Source: an uncultured Paracoccus sp.
Lineage (GTDB): Bacteria > Pseudomonadota > Alphaproteobacteria > Rhodobacterales > Rhodobacteraceae
Assembly: GCF_945915435.1 (NCBI RefSeq)
Contig: NZ_CAMEFG010000003.1
Span: forward strand, 62,001 to 126,000
Direction of reading: 5' to 3'
Length of the DNA stretch: 64,000 nucleotides
Shown piece after piece: positions 45,892-55,272 of this stretch. Position 1 is the first letter of the stretch. The number at the start of each line of letters is the position of its first letter. Both the position numbers and the translations under genes were made by a program. The notes beneath the pieces are model-generated. The model did not search any database, had not been told where the DNA came from, and worked only from the letters and a program-made list of their open reading frames with translations.

Positions 45892-46992
45892 TCATCGGAC
45901 GACGAATTCTGCATGTAACGCCCCCGCAGCATGGATCGTCTGCAGGATGTCGATCAGATCACGGGGCTTGACGCCCAGGGCATTGAGACCCGCGACCACA
46001 TCGGACAATGAGGTTTCACCTTGCAGTTCCGCAAATCCGATTCCGGGCTCTTCCGTGATTTCCGCCTGGGTGCGTGGAACGGTGACGGTCTCACCCAGGG
46101 AAAAAGGATTCGGCTGCGAAACTACAGGCGTTTCGCGCACCCGGATGGTCAAATTGCCCTGGGACACGGCCACCCGCGAAACGCGCACATCGTCGCCCAT
46201 CACGATCGTTCCTGATTTGTGGTCCACCACCACGCGCGCGATCGCTTCGGGCCGGACCTGTATATTCTCGATCCTGCCGACGACACGGGCGGGGTTCACG
46301 TTGCCCAGAACGGTTGAATTGATCGATACTGTTCCCGAGTCCAGCAGTTCGGCAATATTGACCCCGAAGTCATTGTTGATTGCGGCTTCAATCCGTGCAG
46401 CAGTTGTAAAATCAGGGTTTCTAAGTGCTATGCGCAATGTTGTCATCGAGGCGAACTCGAAATTCACCTCTCGCTCGACCCTTGCACCGGCAGGAATTGA
46501 TCCGGTGGTCGGAACGCCCAGCACGACCCGGGCCGCCTCGCCCGTTGCTTCGGCCCCTGCGGAAAGGATTGCACCTTGCGCAACTGCATAAATTTCGCCA
46601 TCCGCGGCATTAAGCGGTGTCATGACCAAGGTGCCGCCCAAAAGGCTTTTGGCGTCGCCGATCGCTGCGACACTGACGTCGATCTGAGAACCTGCGCGTG
46701 CGAATGGCGGTAGGGTTGCCGTCACGATCACGGCGGCGACGTTCTTGGGCCTGAACGGGTCGTCGGTGACATTGACGCCCAATCGTTCCAGCAGTCCCGC
46801 CATGATTTCTTCGGTGAAAGGTGAATTGCGGATACTGTCGCCAGAGCCGTTAAGTCCGACGACAAGGCCGTAACCCACCAGATCGTTTCCCCGAACACCG
46901 TCAAACGTTGCGATATCCTTGATTCTGACCGGCGCGGAAATCGCGAGACTTGGGAGGATCAACAAAAACAGACAGAGGACGAACCTGTTCAT
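45892..46992 (-). CDS. flgI: flagellar P-ring protein FlgI
   Basis: Periplasmic P-ring subunit of 366 residues surrounding the flagellar rod. A signal peptide (NRFVLCLFLLILPSLAISA) precedes the conserved VRIKDIATFDGVRGNDLVGYGLVVGLNGSGDS. SLLGGTLVMTPLNAADG and the C-terminal LSDVVAGLNALGVKPRDLIDILQTIHAAGALHAE also match. It is the last gene of the flgE-flgK-flgL-flgI series and overlaps flgL by 4 bp. Confidence 0.95.
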   Translation of the reverse strand: MNRFVLCLFLLILPSLAISAPVRIKDIATFDGVRGNDLVGYGLVVGLNGSGDSIRNSPFTEEIMAGLLERLGVNVTDDPFRPKNVAAVIVTATLPPFARAGSQIDVSVAAIGDAKSLLGGTLVMTPLNAADGEIYAVAQGAILSAGAEATGEAARVVLGVPTTGSIPAGARVEREVNFEFASMTTLRIALRNPDFTTAARIEAAINNDFGVNIAELLDSGTVSINSTVLGNVNPARVVGRIENIQVRPEAIARVVVDHKSGTIVMGDDVRVSRVAVSQGNLTIRVRETPVVSQPNPFSLGETVTVPRTQAEITEEPGIGFAELQGETSLSDVVAGLNALGVKPRDLIDILQTIHAAGALHAEFVVR

Positions 46993-48008
46993 CGCAGGTA
47001 ATCCGTCAGCTTCAGTGACGAAATTCTTTCGGTGATGACGTAAATGTTCTGAAGATCCGCCACGGCCTCTTTCAACGCTGTCGCGGTTTCGTAGGGATCG
47101 GCGCCGATCAGATTGCTGCGCGCGGTTTGCAAGGCCGCGCTTTCAGATTCGTTGCGGACCTTCGCCCGTGCGGTTGCCTGTTCTTGCATGCCGACATGGG
47201 CGCGCAGATCGGTCAGAAGGCTTGCCGCTGTCGTTAGTCGGGTTCCGGAGATCTCCATCAGATCTCGCAACTCAGTGGTGGGGATGCTGTCGCGCCTGTC
47301 CCAGGCAAGGGCACCCAGTATCAGACCTTTCAGGGTTTCGCGGATTTCGGGGGCGGCGGCGGTCAAATCCGTGCCGATACTTGTCGATCTGTCGATGGGG
47401 ATCGGCGCACGACCGTTGTCTGACCCCGTATAGGTATGGTCCAGGAAACCGCCTGCGCCGGCGACCGCATCGAACCATTGATCAACCGCTGTGACGATGT
47501 CGCCGACCGTTGTCGCCCCGCTGATAGCGGCCTGTATCTGGGACAACATCTGATCCGCGGAAACCAGCGGAGCAGCATCGGTCTGCTGCCCGGAAAACAG
47601 AAAGCGCCCCCCTACGGAGCCATTCAGCATATTGACAACGACTTCAAGGTCATCGGCTGCTTGCGAGGCGTGGATCAACAAGGAATTATGGGACCCCGTG
47701 CCTGATCCGGCAAGGATCGACGGTCCGTCGAATGCCACGATATCGTGAATGGCGGTAAGGGTCGATTGCATGTTCGTCAATTCGGTAGTGGACTGATGAA
47801 TGTTCATCATGAAGGTTTTCAGTGCTTCGATCCGTCCTTCGATCTGATTGACTTGGGAAAGATCGCCGCCGTTTGCCTTGGCGATGTCCGATTTGACGCC
47901 GGTTGTTACCTCGCCTACCAGGGTATCAATCCGGCTTTTGATATTGTAATTTGCCAATCTTAGCTGAAAGGAACGGGACAAATCACCGATGGATGAAAAA
48001 TTGCTCAT
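46989..48008 (-). CDS. flgL: flagellar hook-filament junction protein FlgL
   Basis: Second hook-filament junction protein (HAP3), 339 residues, with the flagellin-like N- and C-terminal helices (FSSIGDLSRSFQLRLANYNIKSRIDTLVGEVTTGVKSD, and TALKEAVADLQNIYVITERISSLKLTDYLR at the end). It caps the junction on the outside of the hook and is exported by the type III apparatus. The length is normal for alphaproteobacteria. GC content here is clearly lower than in flanking genes. It overlaps flgK by 4 bp. Confidence 0.9.
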   Translation of the reverse strand: MSNFSSIGDLSRSFQLRLANYNIKSRIDTLVGEVTTGVKSDIAKANGGDLSQVNQIEGRIEALKTFMMNIHQSTTELTNMQSTLTAIHDIVAFDGPSILAGSGTGSHNSLLIHASQAADDLEVVVNMLNGSVGGRFLFSGQQTDAAPLVSADQMLSQIQAAISGATTVGDIVTAVDQWFDAVAGAGGFLDHTYTGSDNGRAPIPIDRSTSIGTDLTAAAPEIRETLKGLILGALAWDRRDSIPTTELRDLMEISGTRLTTAASLLTDLRAHVGMQEQATARAKVRNESESAALQTARSNLIGADPYETATALKEAVADLQNIYVITERISSLKLTDYLR

Positions 48009-49456
48009 GATAACCTCAGGAGTTGATCCAGCATATCGTTTGCGGCCTGAATAACCTTGGCGTTTGCAGCATAGGCCTTTTCAAGCTGGATGAGTTGCTC
48101 GATTTCTTGATCGCTGTCCACGCCATGTGCAGCAAGCATCATTTCGATACCTTCGGAATAGGATTTGCTTTTTTGTGCTCCTGCTTCGGATTTCAGCCGA
48201 TCATTGGCGGCAAAGGTCAGGATCTCCGATGCGAAAGTCGTGGCAGAGTGGTTGGTCACACCGGTCCGGGGGATCATCGCGCTGTCACGGCGGGCCAGCG
48301 CGTCGCGAATATTGTTCAATATCGTCCCGTCGGCGACGTTTTGAGACGATAGTCCGTAAAGACCATCACGGATGCGCGACAAGATGCCGCCATTCTCGGG
48401 GTCAAGTGCCGCGTTGACTTCAATCCGGTTTGCAAAGCCAGTCAGGTCGACGTTCGACAATGTGGATTGCCGATCCGTGAATAGGCCGGGCATGCCGGTC
48501 CCGATCGTCGGATCGACGGTGTCGGTCGCCACCCGGCGATAGAGATCAGCGGCATAGGTGTCGATGGTGGACTGATAGCCGGGCGCCAGATTGTCGCGGA
48601 TGTCGAAAGCGGCCTCGAGACTGCCGCCCCGGAAGAGCGACATCTGGTTTCCACTGAGTGCCATGCCGTCGAAGGTGATGCCACCAAGCTGACCATGCTG
48701 GAAAGACATTTGCGGCGTGATGACTGGCGTCGCGGAAAACTCGATCTTTGCCGGTGTCGTCCCATCAAGCAGGGTTGCCCCCCCTTTCGTGAAGAGGGCG
48801 ATCTGGCCATTGGCGCGGGGCACCTCTTGAATCGCGACGATATCGGAAATGCCCGCGATCATGTTTTGGCGCGCATCCTCAAGACCGGCGCTGTCTTGGC
48901 CCTTGGACCTTGCGACCGTGATCATGCGGTTGAGGCGCGCGATTTCGGAAAGCGATGTGTTGAGGCGATCGATATCCTTGGCAATTCGCTGATCGGCTTC
49001 GCTGCGCGATGCCTGGATCGTATCTGCGATTGCCCGGATCTTCTGGGTCAGGGCCTGGGCGCCGTCCAGGACGCCTTGCAGGCGTGGGCCGCTTTCCGGG
49101 GTGGCCGCTGCGATCGTCAGCGCATTCTCGAAATCGTTGAACATGCCCAGCAGCGAATCGGGCTGATTGGCGGATCCTACCGCCTGTTCGATCCGGCTGT
49201 GGAAATCATGCGTCAGCAGGGCCTTGCCCAGGTCGGCCTGCGCGAGGCGGGAATCGGCGAGGATCGCGACGGGCACCCGCCGGATTACCCCGTCGACATG
49301 GACACCGCCCCCGAACGTGCGCGCGGATAGTGAAACTTCGCGTGCGCCATAGCCGGGGGTCGAGGCGTTGGCGAGATTGGACGCCACGATCTCGGTTCCG
49401 CGCGAAACCGCGGTCAGGCCGGAAACGGCGTTTGAAATGGCTGAGGAGAGGCTCAT
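48005..49456 (-). CDS. flgK: flagellar hook-associated protein FlgK
   Basis: First hook-filament junction protein (HAP1), 483 residues. The N-terminus SLSSAISNAVSGLTAVSRGTEIVASNLANASTPGYGAREV is the axial-protein heptad helix plus the NLANxxTPGY motif. The C-terminal IEQLIQLEKAYAANAKVIQAANDMLDQLLRL completes the D0 domain. It lies 28 bp after flgE and overlaps flgL. Confidence 0.95.
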   Translation of the reverse strand: MSLSSAISNAVSGLTAVSRGTEIVASNLANASTPGYGAREVSLSARTFGGGVHVDGVIRRVPVAILADSRLAQADLGKALLTHDFHSRIEQAVGSANQPDSLLGMFNDFENALTIAAATPESGPRLQGVLDGAQALTQKIRAIADTIQASRSEADQRIAKDIDRLNTSLSEIARLNRMITVARSKGQDSAGLEDARQNMIAGISDIVAIQEVPRANGQIALFTKGGATLLDGTTPAKIEFSATPVITPQMSFQHGQLGGITFDGMALSGNQMSLFRGGSLEAAFDIRDNLAPGYQSTIDTYAADLYRRVATDTVDPTIGTGMPGLFTDRQSTLSNVDLTGFANRIEVNAALDPENGGILSRIRDGLYGLSSQNVADGTILNNIRDALARRDSAMIPRTGVTNHSATTFASEILTFAANDRLKSEAGAQKSKSYSEGIEMMLAAHGVDSDQEIEQLIQLEKAYAANAKVIQAANDMLDQLLRLS

Positions 49457-49484
49457 CTGTTCGGACCCTTCGGTTGATGCCGAC

Positions 49485-50804
49485 TCACCGTTTGAGGTGG
49501 GTCGTTTCCTGGAACATTTCGTCCACGGTCTGGATGACCTTGGCGTTGGACGAATAGGCGCGTTGCGTCTGGATCAGGTCGGTCAGTTCGGCGGCGATGT
49601 CGGTTGTCGACCCCTCGCGCGTGTAGCCTGCCACGGCACCGGTCGGGCCGTCGCCCGCATCCCACAGGAAGAACGATCCCGAATGGGGCGAGACCTGGTA
49701 GGTCTGGTTGTTCAGTGCCGACAGGCCATTCGGATTGGGCACGTCCACCAGCGGGATCTGATAGATCGTGCGGGTAAAGCCGGTGTCGTAGGTTGCGCGG
49801 ATATATCCGTATTCGTCGACCTCGACCCCCGTCAGGTTGCCGACCGGAGAGCCGTCCTTGGTGATATTGGTCGGTGCGAAATCGTCGCTGAGTTGGGTCA
49901 ACCCGTTCGGATCGCCAAGCCGCCCGATGTTGACCGTGATCGGGCCGCCGGCGACCTGCAACGACAGCCCGCCCGTCGCCGGATCGTAGCCGCCGCCGGA
50001 AAGCGCGGTTACCGAGGCCAGCGTTCCGCCCGAGGTCTGCGTGTCGTCGAAGACCAGCGTATATTCCCCGATGATGTTGTTGGCCGGGTCCGAGGCCGAA
50101 TCGCGGATCACCATGTTCCAGGTGTTCGACATCCCGCTGCCCGCGGCGACCTGCGGGGTAAAGGTGATGTCCAGCGATTCCGAAGTGCCGAGGTTGCCGA
50201 AATATTCCACCTTCAGCGGCCAGGTCGTGCCCGGCGCGCCTGCCTGCGTATCGGTCGCGGGCAGGTTCACGCCCAGGGACATGTTCTTGGTCGGATCGGC
50301 AGAGGTCTGGTTGGGGTTGATCACGATCGGTTGCAGTCCGACGGTGGTATCGCGTGCCATGACCGGGATCGAGCCATCCGCATTCGCGGGCCAGCCCATC
50401 AGCACCAGCCCCGATTCGGTCTTCAGCACCCCATCCGCATCGGTCCTGAAGGACCCCGTCGTCGTCATCAGCAGGGGCCGGTCGTCCCGCCCCATCGAGG
50501 GCATGTGAACCGAGTTCATCACCGGCAGCATTCCGCGCCCCGAAACCGCGATATCCATCGGGTGCGATGTGCCCACCAGCGGGCCTTTCTGGTCGATCAG
50601 GCGCTGGGTGCTGGCGCGCACGCCACCGGCGGAATAGGTGCCTGCCCCCCGTGTCTGGCGGATGACCATCGATTCGAATTCGGTGTCCACCCGCTTGTAG
50701 CCGTAGGTGCTCGAGTTCGAGATATTGTCCGAAATGCCGGCGAGGCGTGTCGAATTGGCGGCAAGACCCGCCACGCTTGCATTCATTGCCGAGGACATGG
50801 ACAT
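49485..50804 (-). CDS. flgE: flagellar hook protein FlgE
   Basis: Hook subunit of 439 residues. The N-terminal D0 domain (SSAMNASVAGLAANSTRLAGISDNISNSSTYGYKRVDTEF) and C-terminal helix (LTDLIQTQRAYSSNAKVIQTVDEMFQETTHLKR) are both typical, with a central variable region. A CtrA-like site, TTAG-N7-TTAA, lies 51-66 bp upstream in the 86-bp gap after motB, so this gene may head a separate transcript for flgE-flgK-flgL-flgI. Confidence 0.95.
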   Translation of the reverse strand: MSMSSAMNASVAGLAANSTRLAGISDNISNSSTYGYKRVDTEFESMVIRQTRGAGTYSAGGVRASTQRLIDQKGPLVGTSHPMDIAVSGRGMLPVMNSVHMPSMGRDDRPLLMTTTGSFRTDADGVLKTESGLVLMGWPANADGSIPVMARDTTVGLQPIVINPNQTSADPTKNMSLGVNLPATDTQAGAPGTTWPLKVEYFGNLGTSESLDITFTPQVAAGSGMSNTWNMVIRDSASDPANNIIGEYTLVFDDTQTSGGTLASVTALSGGGYDPATGGLSLQVAGGPITVNIGRLGDPNGLTQLSDDFAPTNITKDGSPVGNLTGVEVDEYGYIRATYDTGFTRTIYQIPLVDVPNPNGLSALNNQTYQVSPHSGSFFLWDAGDGPTGAVAGYTREGSTTDIAAELTDLIQTQRAYSSNAKVIQTVDEMFQETTHLKR

Positions 50805-50855
50805 GATTGATTGACCTTTCGCATCTGTCTTTTGTTCGAGGATGTGGCAAGGGCG

Positions 50856-50870
50856 TTAACATCCGCCTAA
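50856..50870 (-). promoter_or_regulatory. CtrA-like binding site upstream of flgE
   Basis: On the minus strand TTAG-GCGGATG-TTAA fits the CtrA pattern TTAA-N7-TTAA with one change. It shares its GGATG spacer and layout with the site upstream of motB at 51743. The location and the nearby chpT gene make CtrA control plausible. Confidence 0.5.
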
Positions 50871-50890
50871 CGGCGGCGGATTTTTCGCCG

Positions 50891-51691
50891 CTATCTAAGT
50901 AAAATCACCTCTATCCGGTTGTTGTTGGGGTCCATCGGATTGACCGAGCGGTTGCGGCGGTCGGCATGGCTGACCACGCGCTGGATGCGCCTTTCGTCGA
51001 AGCCCGCCTCTTGCAGCAGGTTGCGGACGGTGTGGGCGCGGGCGTCGGACAAGGCCCAGACGGGCGACTGGACCAGCATTTCGGGATAGGCGCGGACATG
51101 GCCGTTGATCGCGATATCGTTGCGCACCCGTCCCAGAACCCGTGCCAGGATCGCCCCAAGTTCGCGCATGGCCGCCGTCGGTTGGGCCGAATCGCCGTCG
51201 AAAAGCGGGTCCGAGGTCAGGTCGGTCAGTTCGATCACCAGCCCTTCGTCGGTCATGCGGGTGACGACATGGCGCAGCAGGTTGGTCATCTGCATCGATT
51301 CCGCGCCGCTGCCGGTCAACTGGTCCTGAATGTGCCGCGCCATCTGGTCGAAGCCCGATTCGGCCCCCTCGCGCGCCTGGGCAAGGCGCTGGTCCAGCGA
51401 TGCGCCCATGCCCCGGCCACCGTCATCGGGGGATTCCGCGTCCTGCCCGCCGAACCCGCCTTCGGTTCCGCCGGCCGGTGTCTGTATCACGGTCGGATTG
51501 AAATATTCGGCCAGGCCCTTGCGCTGCTTTTCGGTGGTCGCGTTCAGCAGCCACATCAGCAGGAAGAACGCCATCATCGCGGTCATGAAATCGGCATAGG
51601 CGACCTTCCACGCGCCGCCGTGATGCCCCCCGTCCTGGCCCGAGGATATCCGTTTGACGATGATGGGCGAATTGCCCTTGCGCGATGGCAT
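50891..51691 (-). CDS. motB: flagellar motor protein MotB
   Basis: Stator subunit of 266 residues. The single N-terminal membrane helix WKVAYADFMTAMMAFFLLMWLLNA contains the proton-carrying Asp (YADF). The C-terminal OmpA-like peptidoglycan-binding domain includes IAINGHVRAYP and LSDARAHTVRNLLQEAGFDERRIQRVVSHADRRNR. The start at MPSRKGNSPIIVKR is chosen because basic residues before the helix are usual; a longer reading is not supported. motA is not adjacent. It is divergent from the Pqi operon. Confidence 0.93.
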   Translation of the reverse strand: MPSRKGNSPIIVKRISSGQDGGHHGGAWKVAYADFMTAMMAFFLLMWLLNATTEKQRKGLAEYFNPTVIQTPAGGTEGGFGGQDAESPDDGGRGMGASLDQRLAQAREGAESGFDQMARHIQDQLTGSGAESMQMTNLLRHVVTRMTDEGLVIELTDLTSDPLFDGDSAQPTAAMRELGAILARVLGRVRNDIAINGHVRAYPEMLVQSPVWALSDARAHTVRNLLQEAGFDERRIQRVVSHADRRNRSVNPMDPNNNRIEVILLR

Positions 51692-51742
51692 GCGGGACCC
51701 TTTTCCACTGTGCTGCTGAACCGAAGCTTTACGACCAGGCGG

Positions 51743-51757
51743 CAAACATCCAGTTAA
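51743..51757 (-). promoter_or_regulatory. possible CtrA-like site upstream of motB
   Basis: On the minus strand TTAA-CTGGATG-TTTG has one good half-site and one weak one. Its spacer ends in GGATG like that of the flgE site. It lies about 52-66 bp upstream of the motB ATG. Confidence 0.35.
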
Positions 51758-51824
51758 CGGATAAAATGCCATCTATTTTCCCCGGCCAGACAGGCGGTAT
51801 CGGACCAGTTCGCGGCTTGGCGAA

Positions 51825-52547
51825 ATGCCGCGCCGCGTCTATCTTGCGTGGATGGACAGGCAGGGCGTGACATATGATCTTCGGACGGGCAGGGGGCTGA
51901 TCGCCTGTCCGCGCTGCGACGCGCTGCATGTCGAGGAGGAGCTGGAGGACGGCGAAACCGCCCGCTGCATCCGCTGCAACGGCATCCTTGCGCGTCCGCG
52001 CGCGGGGGCGTTTTCGCGGATCATCGCGTTGTCCTTCACCTCGCTGGTGCTGATCTTCGCGGCGGTGTTCTTTCCGTTCCTGGAAATCTCGCGCATGGGG
52101 TTCGGCAATGCGACCTCGCTTTTCGGGGTGGCGCTGGCGTTTTCGCATGGCTGGCTGATGCCGCTGACGGTGGCGATGCTGACGCTGATCGTGGCGGTTC
52201 CCGCCTTGCGCGCGGGGCTGCTGGTCTACACGCTGATGCCGCTGACCGGCGGACGCCCGCCCTGGCGCCATGCGGTCCCGGCCTTTCGCCTGTCCGAGGC
52301 GCTGCGGCCCTGGTCCATGGCCGAGATCTTCATCATCGGAACCGCCGTTGCGCTGGTCAAGGTCGCGGGGCTGGCGAGCGTCAGCCTCGGCCCCGCCTTC
52401 TGGGCGTTTTGCGGGCTGATCCTGGTCAACGCGGCCTCGTTCGCCTTTACCAGCGCCACGACCATCTGGGACGCGATCGAGGACGGCGGGCTGAAGACCG
52501 ACGGCCGCGAAATGACCCCCGACACGGTGCCACGGGGGCAGACATGA
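51825..52547 (+). CDS. paraquat-inducible protein A, N-terminal half (PqiA-like)
   Basis: Inner-membrane protein of about 240 residues corresponding to one half of E. coli PqiA. A zinc-ribbon (CPRC at residues 28-31 and CIRC at 48-51) precedes about four hydrophobic helices (FSRIIALSFTSLVLIFAAVFFPFLEI and following). It works with PqiB and PqiC in lipid transport between the membranes. A second PqiA half follows in an ATGA overlap. The start is uncertain; the ATG at 51852 (MDRQGVTYDLRTG) is a good alternative, and neither has a clear ribosome site. Confidence 0.85.
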   Translation: MPRRVYLAWMDRQGVTYDLRTGRGLIACPRCDALHVEEELEDGETARCIRCNGILARPRAGAFSRIIALSFTSLVLIFAAVFFPFLEISRMGFGNATSLFGVALAFSHGWLMPLTVAMLTLIVAVPALRAGLLVYTLMPLTGGRPPWRHAVPAFRLSEALRPWSMAEIFIIGTAVALVKVAGLASVSLGPAFWAFCGLILVNAASFAFTSATTIWDAIEDGGLKTDGREMTPDTVPRGQT

Positions 52548-53206
52548 AGCCCGCCGCCGACGATGCCGCCGCGCCGATCATGACCGCCCATCGCGCGCGG
52601 CTGATCGGCTGCCGGGGCTGCGGCCGCGTCTGGCCCGAATCGCAAGAGCTGTGCAACCGCTGCGGGACGCAACTGGTGCCGCCCGATCGCCGCTGCCTGC
52701 AAGCGGTATGGGCGTGGATGGCGGCGGGGATCATTTTCTACATCCCGGCCAACCTGTTTCCGATGCTGCGCACGGAAACCTTCGCCGGATTGCAGGGCAA
52801 CAGCAACGCCACCATCGTCGGCGGCGTGATCGAGCTGGTGCGCTATGGCAACTGGGGTGTTGCGCTGATCGTCTTCGCCGCCTCGGTCGTGGTGCCCATC
52901 GGCAAGTTCGTGGCGATCACCTGGCTGGCGCTGGCCGCCGGGCGTCCCGCCACGGTCGCAAGCGCGCATCGCCGCCTGCATGTCTTCGAGGTGGTCGAGT
53001 TCATCGGGCGCTGGTCCATGATCGATGTTTTCGTCGTGGCGATCCTGTCGGCGCTGGTGCAACTGGGTTTCGTGGCCTCGATCCACCCCGGCCCGGCGGC
53101 GGCCAGCTTTGCCTTGTCTGTTGCCTTTACCATGCTTTCCGCGCAAAGTTTCGACCCGCGACTGATCTGGCGCGGGTTGCCGTTGCGCAACCGCCGGGAC
53201 CTTTGA
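52544..53206 (+). CDS. paraquat-inducible protein A, C-terminal half (PqiA-like)
   Basis: Protein of 220 residues equivalent to the second half of PqiA, with its own zinc-ribbon (CRGCGRVWP and CNRCGTQLV). About four membrane helices follow (LQAVWAWMAAGIIFYIPANLFPML, NWGVALIVFAASVVVPIGKFVAITWLALAAG, and two more). The conserved IPANLFPML-type motif is present. In E. coli both halves are one polypeptide; here they are split by a coupled stop/start. PqiB follows 10 bp later. Confidence 0.87.
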   Translation: MKPAADDAAAPIMTAHRARLIGCRGCGRVWPESQELCNRCGTQLVPPDRRCLQAVWAWMAAGIIFYIPANLFPMLRTETFAGLQGNSNATIVGGVIELVRYGNWGVALIVFAASVVVPIGKFVAITWLALAAGRPATVASAHRRLHVFEVVEFIGRWSMIDVFVVAILSALVQLGFVASIHPGPAAASFALSVAFTMLSAQSFDPRLIWRGLPLRNRRDL

Positions 53207-53216
53207 CTGATTTTGC

Positions 53217-55268
53217 ATGACCGATAACGATTCCGACCTGAAACCCGCCAGCCCGGTGCGCAAGACCGCGGCCCGCGCCGCCCGCGCGGGGATCTCGGTC
53301 ATCTGGCTGGTGCCGATCGTGGCGCTGATCGTTACGCTTGGGCTGGCGTGGAACGCCTACAGCGGCCGCGGCACCCTGATCAGCGTCGAGTTTTCGGATG
53401 CGACCGGCATCATCCCCGGCGAAACCGCCCTGAAATTCCGCGAGATCACGGTGGGCGGCGTCGAATCGGTGCGCTTTACCTCGGACCTGTCGCGGGTCGT
53501 GGTGAATATCCGCGTCGACCGCGACGTGGCCGAATATATCGATTCGGATGCCGAGTTCTGGATCGTGCGCCCGCAGGTTTCGGCGCAGGGGATCCAGCGG
53601 CTGGACACGGTGCTGACCGGCGCCTTCATCGAAGGTTTCTGGGACAATGAGGTGGGCGAGACGCAGCGCAATTTCACCGGGCTGGACCGGATGCCGCTGA
53701 CGCGCGTGGGCCAGTTGGGGACGTGGATCGTGCTGTCCTCGGACAATGCCAAGGGGCTGACCGAGGGCGCGCCGGTGACCTTTCGCGGCGTGCAGGTCGG
53801 CACGATGCAGAACCTGCGCCTTGGCCGGGACGACGAATCCGTGCTGGCCGACGCCTTTATCAACGCGCCCCATGACCAGCGGCTGACCACGGCCACGGTT
53901 TTCTGGGACATTTCAGGCTTTTCGGTCTCGCTTGGCCCGACGGGGGTGGCGGTGAACGTCAGCTCGGTCGCCTCGCTTCTGCAAGGCGGGATCGAGTTCG
54001 CGACCCTGACCAGCGGCGGCCAGCGCGTTCCGCAGGGCCATGTCTTTCCCCTGCACCCCGATGAGGCCAGCGCCCGCGCCTCGGTCTTCATCGACGAGGA
54101 AACGCTGGTGCGCCTGTCGGTGCAGCTTGAGGGCAACATCACCGGGTTGGAGGTCGGGGCCGAGGTGCGCTACCGGGGCCTGACCGTCGGGCGGGTCACC
54201 GAACTGTCGGTTCGGGTCGATCCCGACGCCAATGACGGCGCGGGCGCGGTCTATCAGCAGTTGACGGTTGCGCTGACGCCCTCGCGCCTTGGGTTGCCGG
54301 CGGAAACGACGCCCGACGAAACGCTGGACTACCTGGCCCGGCGTGTCGAAAACGGGCTGCGCGCGCAGGTTGCCGGTGCGGGTTTCTTCGGCATCTCGCT
54401 TGTCATTGACCTGATCGAGATCGAGGATGCCGATCCCGCGGAACTGGACCGGCAGGCGCGGCCCCATCCGCTGCTGCCCTCGGTTCCCGGCGAGGTGTCG
54501 GGCATCGCGGATACGGCGCAGGGGGTTCTGGCGCGCGTCAACGACATGCCCATAGAAGAGGTGATGCGCGCCGCCACCGACATGATGAACAGCATCACCG
54601 CCATCGCCGCGAACGAAGACACCCGTGCCGTTCCCGCATCCCTGCGCGTGGCCATCGACGAGATTCAGGGCGCCGCCGGGGAATTGCGCGCCGCCACCGC
54701 CGAATTGCGCGCGGGCGGGGCCATCGGGCAGATGCGCGGGTTTGTCGATGAGGCGACGCTGGCCGCCGAATCCGTGCGCATCGCCGCCGACGACGTGCCC
54801 GACATGGTGGACAGGATCGAGGCCGCCGTCGATTCCTTCGACGAGTTCGACTTTCCCGGCATCAGCGAAAAGGTCAGCGCCATCCTTGGCGACCTGCGCA
54901 CCATGCTGGGCAGCGAGGATGCCGAGCAACTGCCCCGCAACCTGTCGGAAACGCTGCAAGCCGCCTCGGGGCTGCTCAACGACCTGCGCGACGGCAATGC
55001 GGCGGGCAGCCTGAACGAGGCGCTGGTTTCCGCCCGTGTCGCGGCGGATCGCATCGCCGCCTCGACCGAGCGGATGCCCGAGGTGACCCGGCGGATCGAG
55101 GCCCTGCTGGCGCGCGCCGACACCGTGATCGCGGCCTATGGCAACCGTTCGGATTTCAACAACGAAGCCATTGGTATGATGCGTGAAATGCGCCGCGCCG
55201 CCAATGCCTTCGGCAGCCTTGCGCGCCTGATCGAACGCAATCCCCGCGCCTTCATCCTTGGACGGTAA
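53217..55268 (+). CDS. pqiB: MCE (MlaD/PqiB) family protein
   Basis: Membrane-anchored periplasmic protein of 683 residues with one N-terminal helix (ISVIWLVPIVALIVTLGLAW) and three MCE domains: about residues 45-140 (SVEFSDATGIIPGETALKFREITVGGV), 165-225 (SSDNAKGLTEGAPVTFRGVQVG) and 295-390 (LEGNITGLEVGAEVRYRGLTVG). A long C-terminal helical region (about 440-683) would form the needle-like channel seen in PqiB and related proteins. It bridges inner and outer membranes for lipid movement. E. coli PqiB is about 546 residues, so this one has a longer helical tail. Confidence 0.92.
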   Translation: MTDNDSDLKPASPVRKTAARAARAGISVIWLVPIVALIVTLGLAWNAYSGRGTLISVEFSDATGIIPGETALKFREITVGGVESVRFTSDLSRVVVNIRVDRDVAEYIDSDAEFWIVRPQVSAQGIQRLDTVLTGAFIEGFWDNEVGETQRNFTGLDRMPLTRVGQLGTWIVLSSDNAKGLTEGAPVTFRGVQVGTMQNLRLGRDDESVLADAFINAPHDQRLTTATVFWDISGFSVSLGPTGVAVNVSSVASLLQGGIEFATLTSGGQRVPQGHVFPLHPDEASARASVFIDEETLVRLSVQLEGNITGLEVGAEVRYRGLTVGRVTELSVRVDPDANDGAGAVYQQLTVALTPSRLGLPAETTPDETLDYLARRVENGLRAQVAGAGFFGISLVIDLIEIEDADPAELDRQARPHPLLPSVPGEVSGIADTAQGVLARVNDMPIEEVMRAATDMMNSITAIAANEDTRAVPASLRVAIDEIQGAAGELRAATAELRAGGAIGQMRGFVDEATLAAESVRIAADDVPDMVDRIEAAVDSFDEFDFPGISEKVSAILGDLRTMLGSEDAEQLPRNLSETLQAASGLLNDLRDGNAAGSLNEALVSARVAADRIAASTERMPEVTRRIEALLARADTVIAAYGNRSDFNNEAIGMMREMRRAANAFGSLARLIERNPRAFILGR

Positions 55269-55272
55269 GCCG

